Source: Lyophyllum atratum
Lineage: Eukaryota; Basidiomycota; Agaricomycetes; Agaricales; Lyophyllaceae
DNA length: 64,000 nt
Assembly: GCA_014905825.1 (NCBI GenBank)
Contig: JACGCN010000033.1
Coordinates: 248,001-312,000 of the forward strand
Direction of reading: 5' to 3'
Numbering within the stretch: the stretch's first letter is position 1; each line of letters opens with the position of its first letter. Shown here in pieces: positions 24,014-36,509 of the stretch. The position numbers were made by a program, and so were the translations under genes. The notes under the pieces were generated by a model, which saw only the letters and a program-made list of their open reading frames with translations, was not told where the DNA came from and ran no database searches.

Positions 24014-25232
24014 ATGGCCCTGACAATCCAAACCATCACTTTTGCGCAACAGTTTACCAATTCTTGGCTTCATCCTGCGCCGAAGAAGTTAGAGAACCCT
24101 CTCAGAATCGGGGTTTTGTCCAAAGCTACGATAAACGCGGCTTCTAGTAGGTCGCTCCAATACTACAGTTGCGTTTAGACTAATATCCCATCTAGTCATT
24201 CATCCCAGTGAAACACATCCCGACACTATCCTCTATGGTATCGCATCCCGCGATCCCGTAGGAGCCGCCGCTGCAGCCACCAGATATGGCTTTGTGAAAT
24301 CATATGGCTCATACGACGAGCTACTCGAGGACCCCGCCATCGATTTTGTCTACATAGCCGTTCCCAACGGCCTCCATTTCGAATGGGCCAGTAAATCCCT
24401 TGATGCCGGCAAGCACGTCCTGCTGGAAAAGCCGTTCACTTCCAACGCCGTCGAGGCCAAGAAGCTCGTAGCGAAGGCAGAGCAGAGCGGAAAGATCCTT
24501 ATGGAAGCCTTCCACTGGCAGTTTCACCCTGCCTCACACCGCTTCCGTGAGATCCTGGAGAGCGGAAAGTACGGGAAGATTATACAGACACATGCGATCA
24601 TGACGAGCACGCCCAAGGTTCCTCCTGGGGATATCCGTTGGAAGTACGATCTTGCTGGCGGAAGTTTGATGGATATGACATACGTGCTCTCGTTCACGCG
24701 CTATGCGTTGAAGGCGGACACTCCAGTCAATGTTGTATCTGCGAAAGCTCGGCCTGCCCAACACGACCCGCGCGTTGACGCCGCTATGGACGCGAAATTG
24801 ATCTTCCGTACCAACGAGGGATACGAAGTCCACAGCACTATTTACACGGACCTCGCCCGCAGCTGGAAGATGTGTCTCATTCCCCGTCTCTGGGAGCTGC
24901 CCTCCATCGAGGTCGACACGGAGTTGGCGAAGATCTACTTCTATAACGCCTTCCTGCCGCATGTCTATCATTATATTTCCATCACCGACAAAGCTTCGGG
25001 CCACACAACTTACGAGAAGCTTTATACTGGAGGACCGAAGTGGAAAAATGTTGGCAAGCCCTATTGGTCGACATACCGTTATCAGCTTGAAGCGTTCGTC
25101 GACAAGTTGAGGGGCAAAGAACCGGCGCATTGGATCACTGGTCAGGAGAGCATCTCCCAGATGCAGAGTATTGACGAGGTGTATCGGAAGAGTGGCCTTC
25201 CGTTGCGGCCGACAAGTGTTTTGGCACTCTGA
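24014..25232 (+). CDS. Gfo/Idh/MocA-family NAD(P)-dependent dehydrogenase, 389 aa
   Basis: Exons 24014-24146 and 24196-25232 sum to 1170 nt. The N-terminal Rossmann part includes NPLRIGVLSKATI, YGIASRDPVGAAAAATRYGF, DFVYIAVPNGLHFEWASKSL and the conserved HVLLEKPF, with the Lys thought to act near the nicotinamide, followed by MEAFHWQFHP. The C-terminal beta domain runs to QESISQMQSIDEVYRKSGLP. Sequence flavour is that of fungal D-xylose 1-dehydrogenase or dihydrodiol dehydrogenase relatives, but the substrate is not certain. The GXGXXG motif is degenerate (GVLSKA), which is common in fungal relatives. No operon-like partner is nearby. Confidence 0.9.
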
Positions 25233-25411
25233 TGAGAATTTGTTGACCGACTTTCCCTCCGATGAATCTTACGTGTACCTTCTTTTGTACTTATAGCAAG
25301 TCTGAAATTGACCTGAGATGACCACTGGTATACCGTAAAAATGCTATCCCCGATCAAGCTTCAAGCCTGGCACAAGGGAGGGAGAGGAGATTCGATGAAA
25401 AAAGACTGTTT

Positions 25412-25484
25412 GGCCAACGTGGGGATCGAACCCAAGACCTTCGCGTTATTAGCACGACGCTCTAACCAGCTGAGCTAGTCGGCC
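25412..25484 (-). tRNA. tRNA-Ile (AAU), copy 1
   Basis: 73 nt, no intron. Acceptor GGCCGAC pairs with GTTGGCC, D arm GCTC/GAGC, anticodon stem TCGTG/CGCGA with loop CTAATAA (anticodon AAT, read as inosine), T arm with TTCGATC loop. A T6 run follows on the transcribed strand (25397-25402 as A on plus), a Pol III terminator. Identical to three other copies in the window. Confidence 0.97.
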
Positions 25485-26450
25485 ATTGGTATCAAGTCCT
25501 ATAGGCATATCCTATCCTATGAGTTTACGAAACGCCGGAAAATGAACCAGCCATTCACGCCTCGTCTTTGCTTGTTCTAATGCTTTGGGCCATCCCTTTC
25601 ATTTCAGCTCGCAGCCTTACCTTTAAGTATGAGGATTCAGAAACCCTTGTATGTACATACGGGGTCAGTGGCTTACGAAGGTTCCACTAATCCAACCTCG
25701 GGTCTGTTTTTTCTGATCCCGGTGCCCCCCAGTTGCACTAACCCAAATCCTCGAACTAATTCTCCATCATGTGTCGCCAATTCTAATGATGGCAGCATGC
25801 CACAATTCGGATGTCCGATGTCGAGAACTCGAGGAACCGCTGGCGTGAGTATCTGCTCTGCTGCAGTGACGGTGAACTGAAACGAGGACGGAGGGCACAC
25901 AGTGCTGGATGTACCGTGACCTCCTTTCAGTTGTCTCAGCCGAATTTCTATGTCGTTTCTGGGTCACTTCGAGGGAGGCGATGGCTGCTCATGCTCGAGT
26001 GTTTTGAACCATCCGAGGACCCGAGCTCACTCGGCCGCTTTTGGAACCGAGCAGACGATAGTCGGTTCGACAACGCTTCTGGCCGTCTCTCCACACTATT
26101 CTTCGGTACAATCACAACCACCAACTATCAAGAAACTTCATTGCATCAAATATTACCCTGCGCTTGCAGATTTGCACACTTGACTTCTAGCCCAGGCGAT
26201 GCAGAGAGTCCACAAGGACTACATCGTTTCGTTCAAGATGGTGGCTCTATTTCGGCTGCATGCGACGTTGAAAGAAATGGAAGCATCGCTATAGTGTCAC
26301 AGGGAACACGATAAGCGCTCAAGAAAGTCTATAAAGGCTACACGTCATACCTTCAAACAGACCAGCTTTTTGCCCCAGGTTCCTCGTCGCCTCTCATGCT
26401 CAGGTTCTCTAAAGGTAACTTTGTCATCATCGCGGTTGTCCGTCTATTTG
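25485..26450. other. Intergenic with promoter of secreted paralog 1
   Basis: Contains TATAAA at 26330-26335, about 115 bp before the start codon of the next gene. A 167-codon plus frame (25811-26314) has no recognisable domain and is not called. Confidence 0.45.
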
Positions 26451-27614
26451 ATGAATACATCCCTAGCTCTTTTTTACCTGCTTATCGCAGCCTACGCGAC
26501 TTGTGTTGCCGGCCTCGACTTCAGGGGATCGAATTGGATTTGGACTCCAAACCAGGCTGTTAATGGATCCATTCCCTTAGGAAACATCACCCTCCGCAGA
26601 GAATTCACCCCGGCGATTTTACGGGTCCCTGTCAGTGCCAACATTCTCATTGGTGCTGACGATAAATACACCTTTTACGTCAACGGATTCAAAGTTGGCA
26701 CTTCGAGCACTTTCGGTGTCGCACAGCGTTACTGCGTGTCCCTTGTGAAAGGATGCAACGTCTTTGCGGTATCAGCTCAAAACACCGCGCCAAACCAGGC
26801 CGGTGTTGTCGCGGCCATCCAGATTAGGTACTCTGATGGGTCCACTGAGAACGTGGTCAGTGACGGCAAGTGGAAAGCAGCTCCTGGCACTCCAGCCGGA
26901 TTCGAGCAGGTTGCCTTTGACGACAGCAAATGGTCTGCCGCGCTCGTGGAGGGTACCTACCCAGGCACTTCCCCTCCCTGGCAGCCGGAGGTACAATTCC
27001 CGATCCCACCCGAACCCCAAGTTGCCGATCCCCCTCTGCAATCGGCCAACTGGATTTGGACTAGCGAAACCAGTGGCCCGACAGCTTGGGCTGCACCTAT
27101 CGGCGCACGTGCCTTCCGTAAGACCATCGTGTTGCCCAACGGCCAGCTCGCTGCGCAAGCGAAGATTCTCATCGCAGTAGACGACGGGTACTCCCTCTAC
27201 GTCAATGGTCGATTCGTAGGGTCGGCCGCGTTGTCCTGGACAAGAGCTCAGCGCTTCGTCGTCAATTTCCCCCCCACTTCCAAAATCGTGATCGCACTCT
27301 ACGCCCAGAACATCGGAGGCCCTGCCGCGATTTTAGCGTCGGGTCAACTCCTGGCATGTAATTGCTCCAGCGGGTCGGACACTGCATTCGTTACAGATGC
27401 AAGCTGGAAGTATAGCACTGGCACTCCCGCTGGATTCATCGCCCCAGGATTTATCGCCCCAGACTTCGATGACTCTGCCTGGCCGAACGCGCAGGTCAAA
27501 GGAAAGGCCGGCATTGCGCCTTGGGGCCCTACTACAGTACCCGCTGGTAACTCTCTTCAGTTGTTGCCTTTACCAGGCGCGCCTATTGCCCGGCCCGCTA
27601 GTGTTGTGGTGTAG
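26451..27614 (+). CDS. Secreted protein with two rhamnosidase-type beta-sandwich domains, paralog 1, 387 aa
   Basis: Single exon; signal peptide MNTSLALFYLLIAAYATCVAG. Two repeats follow, each starting NWIWT (residues about 29-190 and 220-370) and each with a strand Y(T/S)(F/L)YVNG..VG, a central VFAVSAQN- or VIALYAQN-like strand and the ending FDDS.W. This pattern resembles the carbohydrate-binding beta-sandwich found beside bacterial-type alpha-L-rhamnosidases (CBM67-like). No catalytic domain is present, so it probably binds plant or fungal glycans outside the cell; that is inferred. The second domain contains a small duplication, FIAPGFIAPDFDDS. Neighbour at 28894 is a close paralog, so this is a tandem duplication. 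Confidence 0.8.
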   Translation: MNTSLALFYLLIAAYATCVAGLDFRGSNWIWTPNQAVNGSIPLGNITLRREFTPAILRVPVSANILIGADDKYTFYVNGFKVGTSSTFGVAQRYCVSLVKGCNVFAVSAQNTAPNQAGVVAAIQIRYSDGSTENVVSDGKWKAAPGTPAGFEQVAFDDSKWSAALVEGTYPGTSPPWQPEVQFPIPPEPQVADPPLQSANWIWTSETSGPTAWAAPIGARAFRKTIVLPNGQLAAQAKILIAVDDGYSLYVNGRFVGSAALSWTRAQRFVVNFPPTSKIVIALYAQNIGGPAAILASGQLLACNCSSGSDTAFVTDASWKYSTGTPAGFIAPGFIAPDFDDSAWPNAQVKGKAGIAPWGPTTVPAGNSLQLLPLPGAPIARPASVVV

Positions 27615-28893
27615 GCGGGGTCGGGAGAGTGCTGGGTCGCATGGTTGAGTTGGAGTCTTGGGTGTTCAGGTTGTGTTTTTCTCTTCGTCTTGACCAGATT
27701 CTTTTCTCCTGATCCGCTCGGTTTTGTAACACTGTATATTCCCAAATTACTTTCAAGTATCATATTTTTGAAATCCTTCTTTAGTCTTCGAGCATCTTGT
27801 TCTGTTGATTGTATGACCTGTACAACGTCGCCGTCGGAATGAAATACTATGTGTTTCACATTGATCACTCTTTTGTGAACTATTTCGAGGTTTCGCCATA
27901 CGTTGGAGACAAAGAACGACGTTTGCCGCCAAAAGACTGTAAAAATAATTCCAGATGTCCAATATTCTTCGAAAAATGCTTCGAGTTATAGAACACTCTT
28001 TCAGCAATCCTAGCATCGGGTGATATGGAATCTATATTAAAATTTCAGATCTATCTTTCTCAAATCTTTCTCGTTCTTGATCACGAGTGCTTGAGTGCTC
28101 TCGTTTGATTCAAAATTCCATGACATCCAAGAAATCATTCACCTCCAGACGTCAATGGCACACTGAACGACTCGATGCGCACCTCACGCTTCATACTTAA
28201 GAATGGGAGCAGCTCGTTCAAATAGCCAGCGGAATGTGTTATGGAGTACAGATATACGCCTAAACCAGTGTAGGTCATGCATCCTGACGTGGCGGCTTCT
28301 TCTAGCTCCACGATCAAGTCGCTAGGGCACCTCTTACCATGAATGGCCCATGAGCGTTTGTTGGACTCCGGTCAAACTGCGCTATAAGTTATGGGCGATG
28401 ACAGGATGCAGGCAAATGTAACGGAGAACGACAGGCAAGTATGTCCAAAATCAAACTAGAATCACCATCGTTGAGCTCCGTCTCTTCCATTAGAGTTCGA
28501 CCCTCCCATTGATGAAACATGGAAGAAGTACCAGAAGTCTCGAGCGTCTTCTAGTGAGCGCTAACCAAGAGACAAAACCTCTGTAGACAGATAGCTCCAT
28601 CCCTCATAGGCAGGGCCCCTTTGTATCAAGTTCCATACTTGTGAGCACGTAAGGTGCTACTATGCTCCACAAGCTCTGTTTCTGCGGAGATTCCATAAGC
28701 TATCATGGAAATAGTGGACAGCTTCGATGGCTCCACTGTGGTATGGAAGGGTGAGTGTTGTAAACGTTCATTCTGGATCCGGCGCTCACCGATTCAACGA
28801 GATGCGGCGACCTGGTGAAGTATAAAAGCAATAAGGCCTTGACCTCTAGGCAGTAACGGAGCTGTTCGCGACATAGCTGATCCACTAAGCAAA
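27615..28893. other. Spacer between the two secreted paralogs
   Basis: AT-rich and without supported genes. TATAAA at 28821-28826 lies 68 bp before the split start of paralog 2. Short frames are scattered on both strands without motifs. Confidence 0.5.
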
Positions 28894-30116
28894 ATGTTTA
28901 AGCATTACCTTGGTAAGACACATCTTCGTCGAACTATTCCCCGAGCTGACCCATCCGTTCAGCTATTTTCTATTTCCTGGTCGCAGCATGCACGACGTGT
29001 GTCGCTGGCCTTGATTTCACAGGAGCCAACTGGATCTGGACGCCAGGCCGCGCTGCCGATGGCGTAACATATCCTCCAGGGAACTCCACATTCCGTAGGG
29101 ACTTTACGCCTGCCAATGGAAGAGTCCCAGTGTCCGCCAACATTCTCATCACAGTCGACAACGCGTTCACCCTCTACGTCAACGGTCTCAAGGTCGGCAC
29201 GGGGGACAACTTCAAGAACGCTCACCGCTACTGCGTCCCCCTCGTGAACGAATGCAACGTCTTTGCCGTTTCGGCCCAAAACTACGACCCGAACCTCCCA
29301 GGCAACGCCGCAGGTGTTCTTGCTGCGATCCAGATTAGGTACTCCGATGGGTTCACTGAGACCATCGTGACCGACGGCCAGTGGCATGCAGTCCAAGGAA
29401 CTCCGGCAGGGTTTGAACAGGTGGCATTTGATGACAGTCAATGGCCTGCTGCGTTCGTCGAGGGCAGCTACCCCAACACCGCTCCCTGGACCCAGCCGGA
29501 GTACGCGCTGACCCTTCCACCTGAGACAGTAGGCTCCGGATCCGCCGTCCCATCGCTGCAGAACGCAAACTGGATCTGGACGAACGAGCTCGCCGCCCCC
29601 AGAGGTAATGCACCTATCAGCGCACGCGCCTTCCGCAAAACTGTCGTGATGCCCAGCGGCGAGCTTGCCTCGCAGGCAAAGATTGTCATAGCCGCGGACA
29701 ACGAGTTTACGCTTTACATCAACGGCATGCTCGTCGGATCCGGACAGTCATTCACCGTCGCTCGCCGCTATGTCGTCAATTTCCCGCCTACCGCACGCGT
29801 CGTCATCGCCGTCTTTGCCCGCAATGTCCCTCCTGGCGGACCCGCAGGTGTTATTGCCAGCGTCGAGCTGGTGAGCTGCGTATGCGGTGGTGATGTGTCC
29901 TTGGTGACGGATGCATCTTGGAAGTACTTCAGAGGGGAGCCTCCTGTGGGATTCATCGCGCCCGACTTTGATGATTCCGCATGGCTCCCGGGAGTTGCCC
30001 AGGGTACGGATGGTGTGCCACCGTGGGGCCCTACCACGGTGCCTGCTACTAATTCTCCCCAGACGGCGGCGCTTGCGGGTGCACCAGCTGCTCCGCCTGC
30101 TAGCGTCGTGGCTTGA
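28894..30116 (+). CDS. Secreted protein with two rhamnosidase-type beta-sandwich domains, paralog 2, 390 aa
   Basis: Exon 1 is only 19 nt (28894-28912, MFKHYL), then a 50-bp intron, then exon 2 28963-30116; total 1173 nt. The intron lies inside the signal peptide (MFKHYLAIFYFLVAACTTCVAG). Domain layout matches paralog 1: GANWIWTP and NANWIWTNE starts, FTLYVNGLKVG and FTLYINGMLVG strands, VFAVSAQN and VIAVFARN, FDDSQW and FDDSAW ends. No catalytic module. Paralog 1 has no such intron, so one copy gained or lost it after duplication. Reading only the open frame would miss the start and call a truncated protein beginning at 29130. Confidence 0.82.
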
Positions 30117-30838
30117 ACAAGAAGTGGTGAGCCAGTTATTTCCATTTTCCAGGCTGGTTTTAACAACTGGATACGATGTCAGCGACTATGGCCATTCTCC
30201 TGGGATACTGACTTACTTTGTTAATCTTGATGACTTCCTTCTTCCCAACTCTTCGCCGATTTTTTGATAAGAGCTAATAGCTGTCCCTCGCAAAGCCTGC
30301 TACTTTCGATTTTGATAATATTTTCCCGTCGTCCATTCGTTCTACGCGTCGTGTTTGTTCGTCCATCTCTATGATAGTCTTCCATATACCATGTCGAACA
30401 GAAAGACTATTTTTCGCTTTCGAGTCCGGGCATAACAAACGCGGATCCAAGGGTTCGAAAATTATAGACACAGAATCTGGGCCTTGAGAAGAAGGTCAGT
30501 ATGATTTTTCTTTTCGTGAGCGAGGGGAACAGCATACCGTTTACGCGGGGTGTATTCCGTATTGCGTAGTGAAACGCAATGTTGATGTTCGCTGTATTCG
30601 GGGTCTAGCCCTTGAGGCTAAAAAAACTGGAGTGAAATCTGCTAAACTTCCGAGATTCATAGACCGGTGACCATCCCCTCTACTGAAAGACAAGTCAGTT
30701 TGTGTGAGATACCATCGCAAGTGGAGGCCCATGGAGGCAGAGTAAAAACGTGGGTTACCGCATACGGTACGAGTAGTGGCTGTGCCATTACGCGCCCAGG
30801 ATTGTGCTGCGCCAACAGCCGACGTGTCCACGACCACC
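30117..30838. other. Intergenic
   Basis: 3' flank of paralog 2 and 5' flank of VPS10. A minus frame at 30541-31005 overlaps the VPS10 start antisense and is judged spurious. Confidence 0.5.
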
Positions 30839-33800
30839 ATGATACAGCGGCACAGAACTGCTGTTTTCCTTCTGTACTTTCTGTTTTCTTGCTTTCTTTT
30901 TGTCCGTGCGCAAGGACCGGAACACTCTATAACCTCCTTCAACAATTTGCCAGCAAATCTATTCTTTTTCGATGATACAGAAGTACGCGAGGACTTCTCA
31001 GTCATATGACGAAATTTTACTGATTCTCGTCGAATTCTAGTCTGCCATATTCCATGACTCTATCGAAGGCAACGTATATGTCTCCCAGGACGAGGGCAAG
31101 TCGTGGAAGCGGTCGGAGGATATTCCCAAGGGCAAAGCATCCATGGTTATCGAGCATCCATTTAACAACCGTTATGTGAGTACCAGTGTCTCATGTGTGC
31201 TTCAGAACGGTGGAAATGCAACCTGTCTTGAGCTAAAAACTCAATACGAGGCCAAATTGCCACTTGGCAATTCGGTGGATTTATCTTGAAGCAATGCAGT
31301 GCATAGCTGTCTGCGATATGGTGGCGGGTTGGATTGTTGGAGGTTTGCGGGGACACGACCTTTGAATCCTAGTACTCAGTCGCATGCGGGGCCACGGGCG
31401 CTCCGGGGATGTCTCGCCGAACTGGCTACTGCACTGGTCCTGCCCCGAACTTCTGACCCTAGTGTTCAGGCCAGACGACTTTTCCAGTCATTTCATTCGA
31501 CTCCTTTGTCCTCGGTGTTCAATCCAAGTGTCCTCGAGGAATAAACTTATGCTCCTTCCCGTCAGGCCTTCGTATTGACGAACAGCAAAACCCACTACCG
31601 TACGGAGGATCGAGGCAAGACATGGCGCTCATTCGAGATGCCACTGCCCCCCGCCGCGGTCGCTCGGCCTTTGTCATTCCATGCGACCGCCGGCATGGAC
31701 GGCTACATACTCTATCAAGGAACTGTCTGCGATCGGAAGGGCTGGGGTGCGGTCTGTCACGATGAGGTGCGAATGTTTCCATCTCCGCGCCTAAATTACG
31801 TCTCACCCACCCTTTTCAGACGTACTACACTAAAGACCACTTCACGAGCGGCGCCGAGAAACTACTCACGCAGACCTCACGCTGCCAGTTCGCGCATAGC
31901 AGCAAACAGTTCAAGGCCGACGTGGACAAGAATCTAATCTTTTGCGTTGCTTTCGACACTTCGACCAATACTGGCTCACACTCCCTCTCTTCAAGCCGCC
32001 TCTTCTCCAGCACCGACTTCTTCCAGAAGGACAACAAAATCGAGGACTTGGGTATTGGGAAGAATGCCAAGGGCGTCCTTGCGTTTGCTATTGTGTCCAA
32101 GTATGCGGTTGTGGCGATGAAGGATCTGGCGCCGGGCAACAACGGAGAGATGCTGCTATATGTGACGATGGACGGCAAGTCGTGGGCCAAGGCACAATTC
32201 CCTCATGCATCGTCGGCGCAGCTGCGGGAGAATGCATACACGATCGTAGAGTCGACGACGTACTCGCTCGCGGTGGACGTGGTGCTGCAAGACCGCAGCA
32301 CAATTGGTACGCTCTTCATGAGCAATTCAAACGGGACTTTCTTCGTTGAGAGCTTGAAGGACACGAATCGCAACGACATGGGCTTCGTCGACTACGAGCG
32401 TCTGTACGGCGTGGATGGTATAGGGCTGGCGAATGTTGTCGCGAATGCAAAGGACGTCGAAGGGCGTGGGGCGGACAAGGTGCTCAAGACTTTGATTACC
32501 TTTGATGACGGTGAGCCATCTTGTCATTAGTGCTCCTATAAAGCTTAAGCTTTCCTATAGGTAGCAACTGGCTGCCTATCCGCCCACCGTCCAAGGACAG
32601 CGAGGGCCGTCAAATCCACTGCAACCCATCTGACGTAGACGAGTGCTCGCTGCACTTTCATTCAATCACAACACCGCACAACTTTGGGCGCATCTTCTCG
32701 TCGCCTGCACCTGGCTTTGCTATGGGTGTCGGGTCGATCGGCGAGGCGCTTCTCCCGTACGACGAGAGCGACACGTTCCTCAGCACAGACGCTGGAGTTA
32801 CGTGGACGATGATCAGGCCTGATGCTCATAAGTACGAGTTTGGTGACCAAGGCAGCATCTTGGTGGTCATCAACGATGAAGAGGGTACGGATAAGGTCAG
32901 GTACTCCCTTGACTTGGGAAAGACATGGTGCGTTTCTATGAGTCGCCTTATTGCCGGCGCTTGAAGCTGACAAGACTTGTACTAGGAAATCATATGAAAT
33001 CGGCGTCAAGCTGCGGGCGCGGGCGTTGATGACGCTACCGGACTCGACATCGCAGAAATTCGTTCTTCTGGGTCAGGTAGCACGTCGCGACCAGTCGAAG
33101 GAAGTCGGGCGTGTTGTCATCGTGTACCTTGACTTCTCCAAGACACGGTCGAGGAAGTGCGGTGAGAGTGACTTCGAGAAATGGTATGCACGGCCGGCAA
33201 AGACGGAATGTCTAATGGGCCACAAGGTATGTTACGCCTGGACTCAACTCTAATCCTCCGGCATATCTGACGAAGCATGCTCGTAGCAATGGTACAAGCG
33301 GCGAAAGCCCGATGTGGACTGCTATGTCGGGGAGAAGTATAAGGATCCCGTTGAGCATGAGGACGACTGCGAGTGCACGGATGCAGACTTTGAGTGGTAC
33401 GCCTGACCTAATTCAACAAGCATATACTGCATCTGACACCAATCCCAGCGATTACAACTTCGTGCGTCATGAAAAAGAGTGTGTACCTGTAGGGCCAGAG
33501 CCTATTCCTGCTGGAGTCTGTAACGGCGATCCCGACCAGATGTATAAGGGATCTTCTGGGTACCGAAAGATCCCTGGCAACACGTGTAAAGGGGGCGTCA
33601 AGAAGGACGAGAAGGTTGATAAGAAGTGCTCGCAGGGTATGTGGCTTGACTTCAATGGTATCGATGGGAATGTACTAATGACACGTTGACAGCTCAACCC
33701 AAGGAAGGAGATGTCATACATCAGACTGTGGGATTTTCTTTTTGGATTCTACATGTTTGCACTACTTAACCTATCGGCAGTTCGAATTCCCCAGCTTCGT

Positions 33801-36509
33801 CGCCCAACATGCTTACTTCAGGGACTCCACAGTGAGAGCTTATGATTATGAAATATCTTTCTCTACTTACCTATGTCCTAAGACTTTCCTTGTCCGGACT
33901 GCAGATGGTGCCATATGGCAATCCTCCAACGAGGGCTATACCTGGAAGCATCTCTTCCCCACTGAGCGCTTCCTCGCCTTCTACCACCACAAATACTCTA
34001 CCGACCGCGCCTACCTCATCACTGAGACCAACCGCTTCTACTACACCACCGATACCGGCCGTACATGGAACCACCAAGACGCCCCCACACCCCCTAACAC
34101 CTTCGGTGCCCAGATCCTGCGCTTCCACCCTACCTCCGACAATCTTATCTGGACCGGGAACAAGGACTGCGGCGGCTCCGGCCAGAGCTGCCACGCGGAG
34201 GCGCAATATACACGCGACAACGGCCGCAACTGGTATTTCGTCGAGAAGTACGTGCGCAACTGTGCGTTCACGAAGGACAAGGACCTCAATACGGATCCGA
34301 ATGAGATCATATGCGAGTCGTTCCCGAAGAAGGAGGGTTCGCAGAAGAATATGGAGGGCACGCCTATGGAGCTTGTTGTGGGCAGCAACTTCTTCGCGAG
34401 AAAGACAAAGATGTTCGATCAGGTCGTTGGGTTCGCCAAGTTCTCGGAGTTCTTGGTCGTAGCTTCGGTTGGTGTTGGTTATTTCGTCCTGCGTTTCCAG
34501 ATGATTCTTACCGTCCATCGTTAGACCCAGCAAAGTGGCCGATCACTCGAGTTGCAAGTCTCTTTGGATGGGTATTCATTTTCGACTGGAAAGTTTCCAC
34601 CAGGGATGCGCCCCGAGACTCATGTGCGTAATCTTTCTGTATCAGACATACCTACCTGTCTCATGCAGGGCCAACGTAGGCATACACTGTCCTGGAGTCC
34701 AGCACGAAAGCTCTGTTCTTGCACATGACGATGTCGGAGGAACCGTTCTTTGGCAACATCCTCAAGTCCAACTCCAACGGCACGTACTTTGGGTTGTCCG
34801 TTGAGAACGCAAATCGCAACGAACGTGGCTATGTTGACTTTGAGAAGATGATTGGTTTGGATGGAATTGCGCTCATCAACGTCGTTGCCAACCCGGCGGA
34901 AGCAAAGGTGTCGAAGAGTAAGAAGCTGCAAAGTCGGATCACGCACAACGACGGTACGCTTGCTGACCCTCTCACGTCTTCGTTGCTTACGTTCTCGACA
35001 GGAAGTACTTGGAAACCACTTACTCCTCCCAAAGTGGATTCCCAAGGAAAACCATATGAGTGCAACAGTGTCGTACGTGAATCGATACCTATATTCCGTC
35101 GTCTCCTAACATGACATACAGAAATGTGCCCTTCACGTTCACGGTTATACCGAACGCCTGGACCCGAGGGCCACATTCAGTAGCCCCTCCGTAGTAGGCC
35201 TCATCATGGCTGTCGGAAACGTCGGAGAATCGCTAGCCCCCTATAAGGATAGTGACACCTTCCTGAGCAGGGATGGCGGCTTCACGTGGGAGGAAGTGCA
35301 CAAGGACGCGCACCTGTGGGAATTCGGCGACTCAGGATCCGTCTTGGTCATGGTAAACGACGAGGAACCGACGGACCATGTGCTCTTCAGCACAGATGAA
35401 GGTCTGAACTGGAGAGAATACAAGTTCACCGATGAGAAGATTCGGGTTAGGTTCATTGTCACCGTCCCGTCGGACACGAGCCGCAGGTTCATCCTCATAG
35501 GCAATTACCCTCGAGCACCCGGTTCCGTAGCGGTGCACGTCGACTTTTCCTCCTTGACGTCTAAGCAATGTAAGTTGTTCAGAAGCTGTTTGATCCTGTC
35601 CTGATAGGCCTTCTAGGCATTCTCAACGTCGAGGACCCGGGCCATGACGACTTTGAACTGTGGAGTCCCAGCGAGGAGCGTGAGGAACAGTGTCTATTCG
35701 GTCGCCAGGTATTTCTTGGAAGGTTCCTGATGAACGGGACACAGCTAATCACTGCAAAATCAGACTCTATACCATCGCCGTGTACGCAGCGCTAATTGTG
35801 TCGTCGGAAACCAGCCCAAGGCCGCGGACAAAGTTGTCTCAACCTGTCCCTGCGCAAAGATCGACTTTGAATGGTCAGCCCTTGTCATTCACGCCTCTTC
35901 AAAAACCACTGATATGAACGGCGTTTCTAGTGAATTCAACTACGTCAAGAACGACGCTGATGAATGTGTTCTTTCCCCTGGAGCAACGCCCTTGCCGAGC
36001 GAAGAGTCATGTAAGAATGGCGAGGAGTACTGGTATGACCGAACACCATACCGGCTTATCCCATACTCGAGCTGTAAGGAGGGTATACGGCTTGATCGTG
36101 GTGCCCGGCACGTCTGCCCAGGTTTCAAAGCGCATGGCGCATTCTTCTGGCTGTTCGTCCTGGTAATTCCTTTCGGATTTACTGCCCTTGTTGGGTACTA
36201 CTACTACCGCCGAGGCGGCCATGCCCGAGGGTAAGCCTATCTTCTGCCTACTATCGTAACGGCATTGACCGGAAATGATTTCACAGAACGATCCGTCTTC
36301 CCGGAGATGGGTCAAGTTCCTTCAGGCATGACTCTGGTATTGTTGCAACGCTTGCGTCAGTGCCATGGTTCATCATCGGCATTGCGGGAATTGCATGGGA
36401 GTGGGTAGCCTCGCGTGTAGATGGAGTGGGCTTCCGATCCCGCAGTGGTTACAGAGATTTGAGGGTGGATGAGGATGCGCAGATACTTCGTTTTGAGGAC
36501 GAGGACTAA
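30839..36509 (+). CDS. VPS10: VPS10-family vacuolar sorting receptor, 1454 aa
   Basis: Sorts soluble hydrolases such as carboxypeptidase Y from the Golgi to the vacuole. Nineteen exons: 30839-30982, 31041-31175, 31566-31766, 31820-32510, 32561-32927, 32986-33226, 33287-33396, 33449-33636, 33693-33727, 33781-33831, 33883-34467, 34525-34623, 34680-34953, 35002-35072, 35122-35569, 35617-35708, 35764-35873, 35931-36230, 36287-36509; total 4365 nt. Signal peptide, then two VPS10 beta-propeller domains with Asp-box-like repeats ([46 protein letters not shown]), each closed by a Cys-rich module (CDYNFVRH, CEFNYVKN). A membrane helix lies near [20 protein letters not shown], with a second hydrophobic stretch before the acidic cytosolic tail ending FEDED. 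Intron 2 is 390 bp, far longer than the rest. Confidence 0.96.

Noticed and set aside
25811..26314. 167-codon plus-strand frame before the secreted paralog
   Set aside because: No motif; overlaps the promoter region containing a TATA box.
26370..26450. N-terminal extension of secreted paralog 1 upstream of 26451
   Set aside because: It would begin with TTG and put non-hydrophobic residues before an excellent signal peptide.
33842..34533. Frames of about 206-220 codons overlapping VPS10 exon 11
   Set aside because: Alternate-frame and antisense readings of a clearly conserved VPS10 exon.
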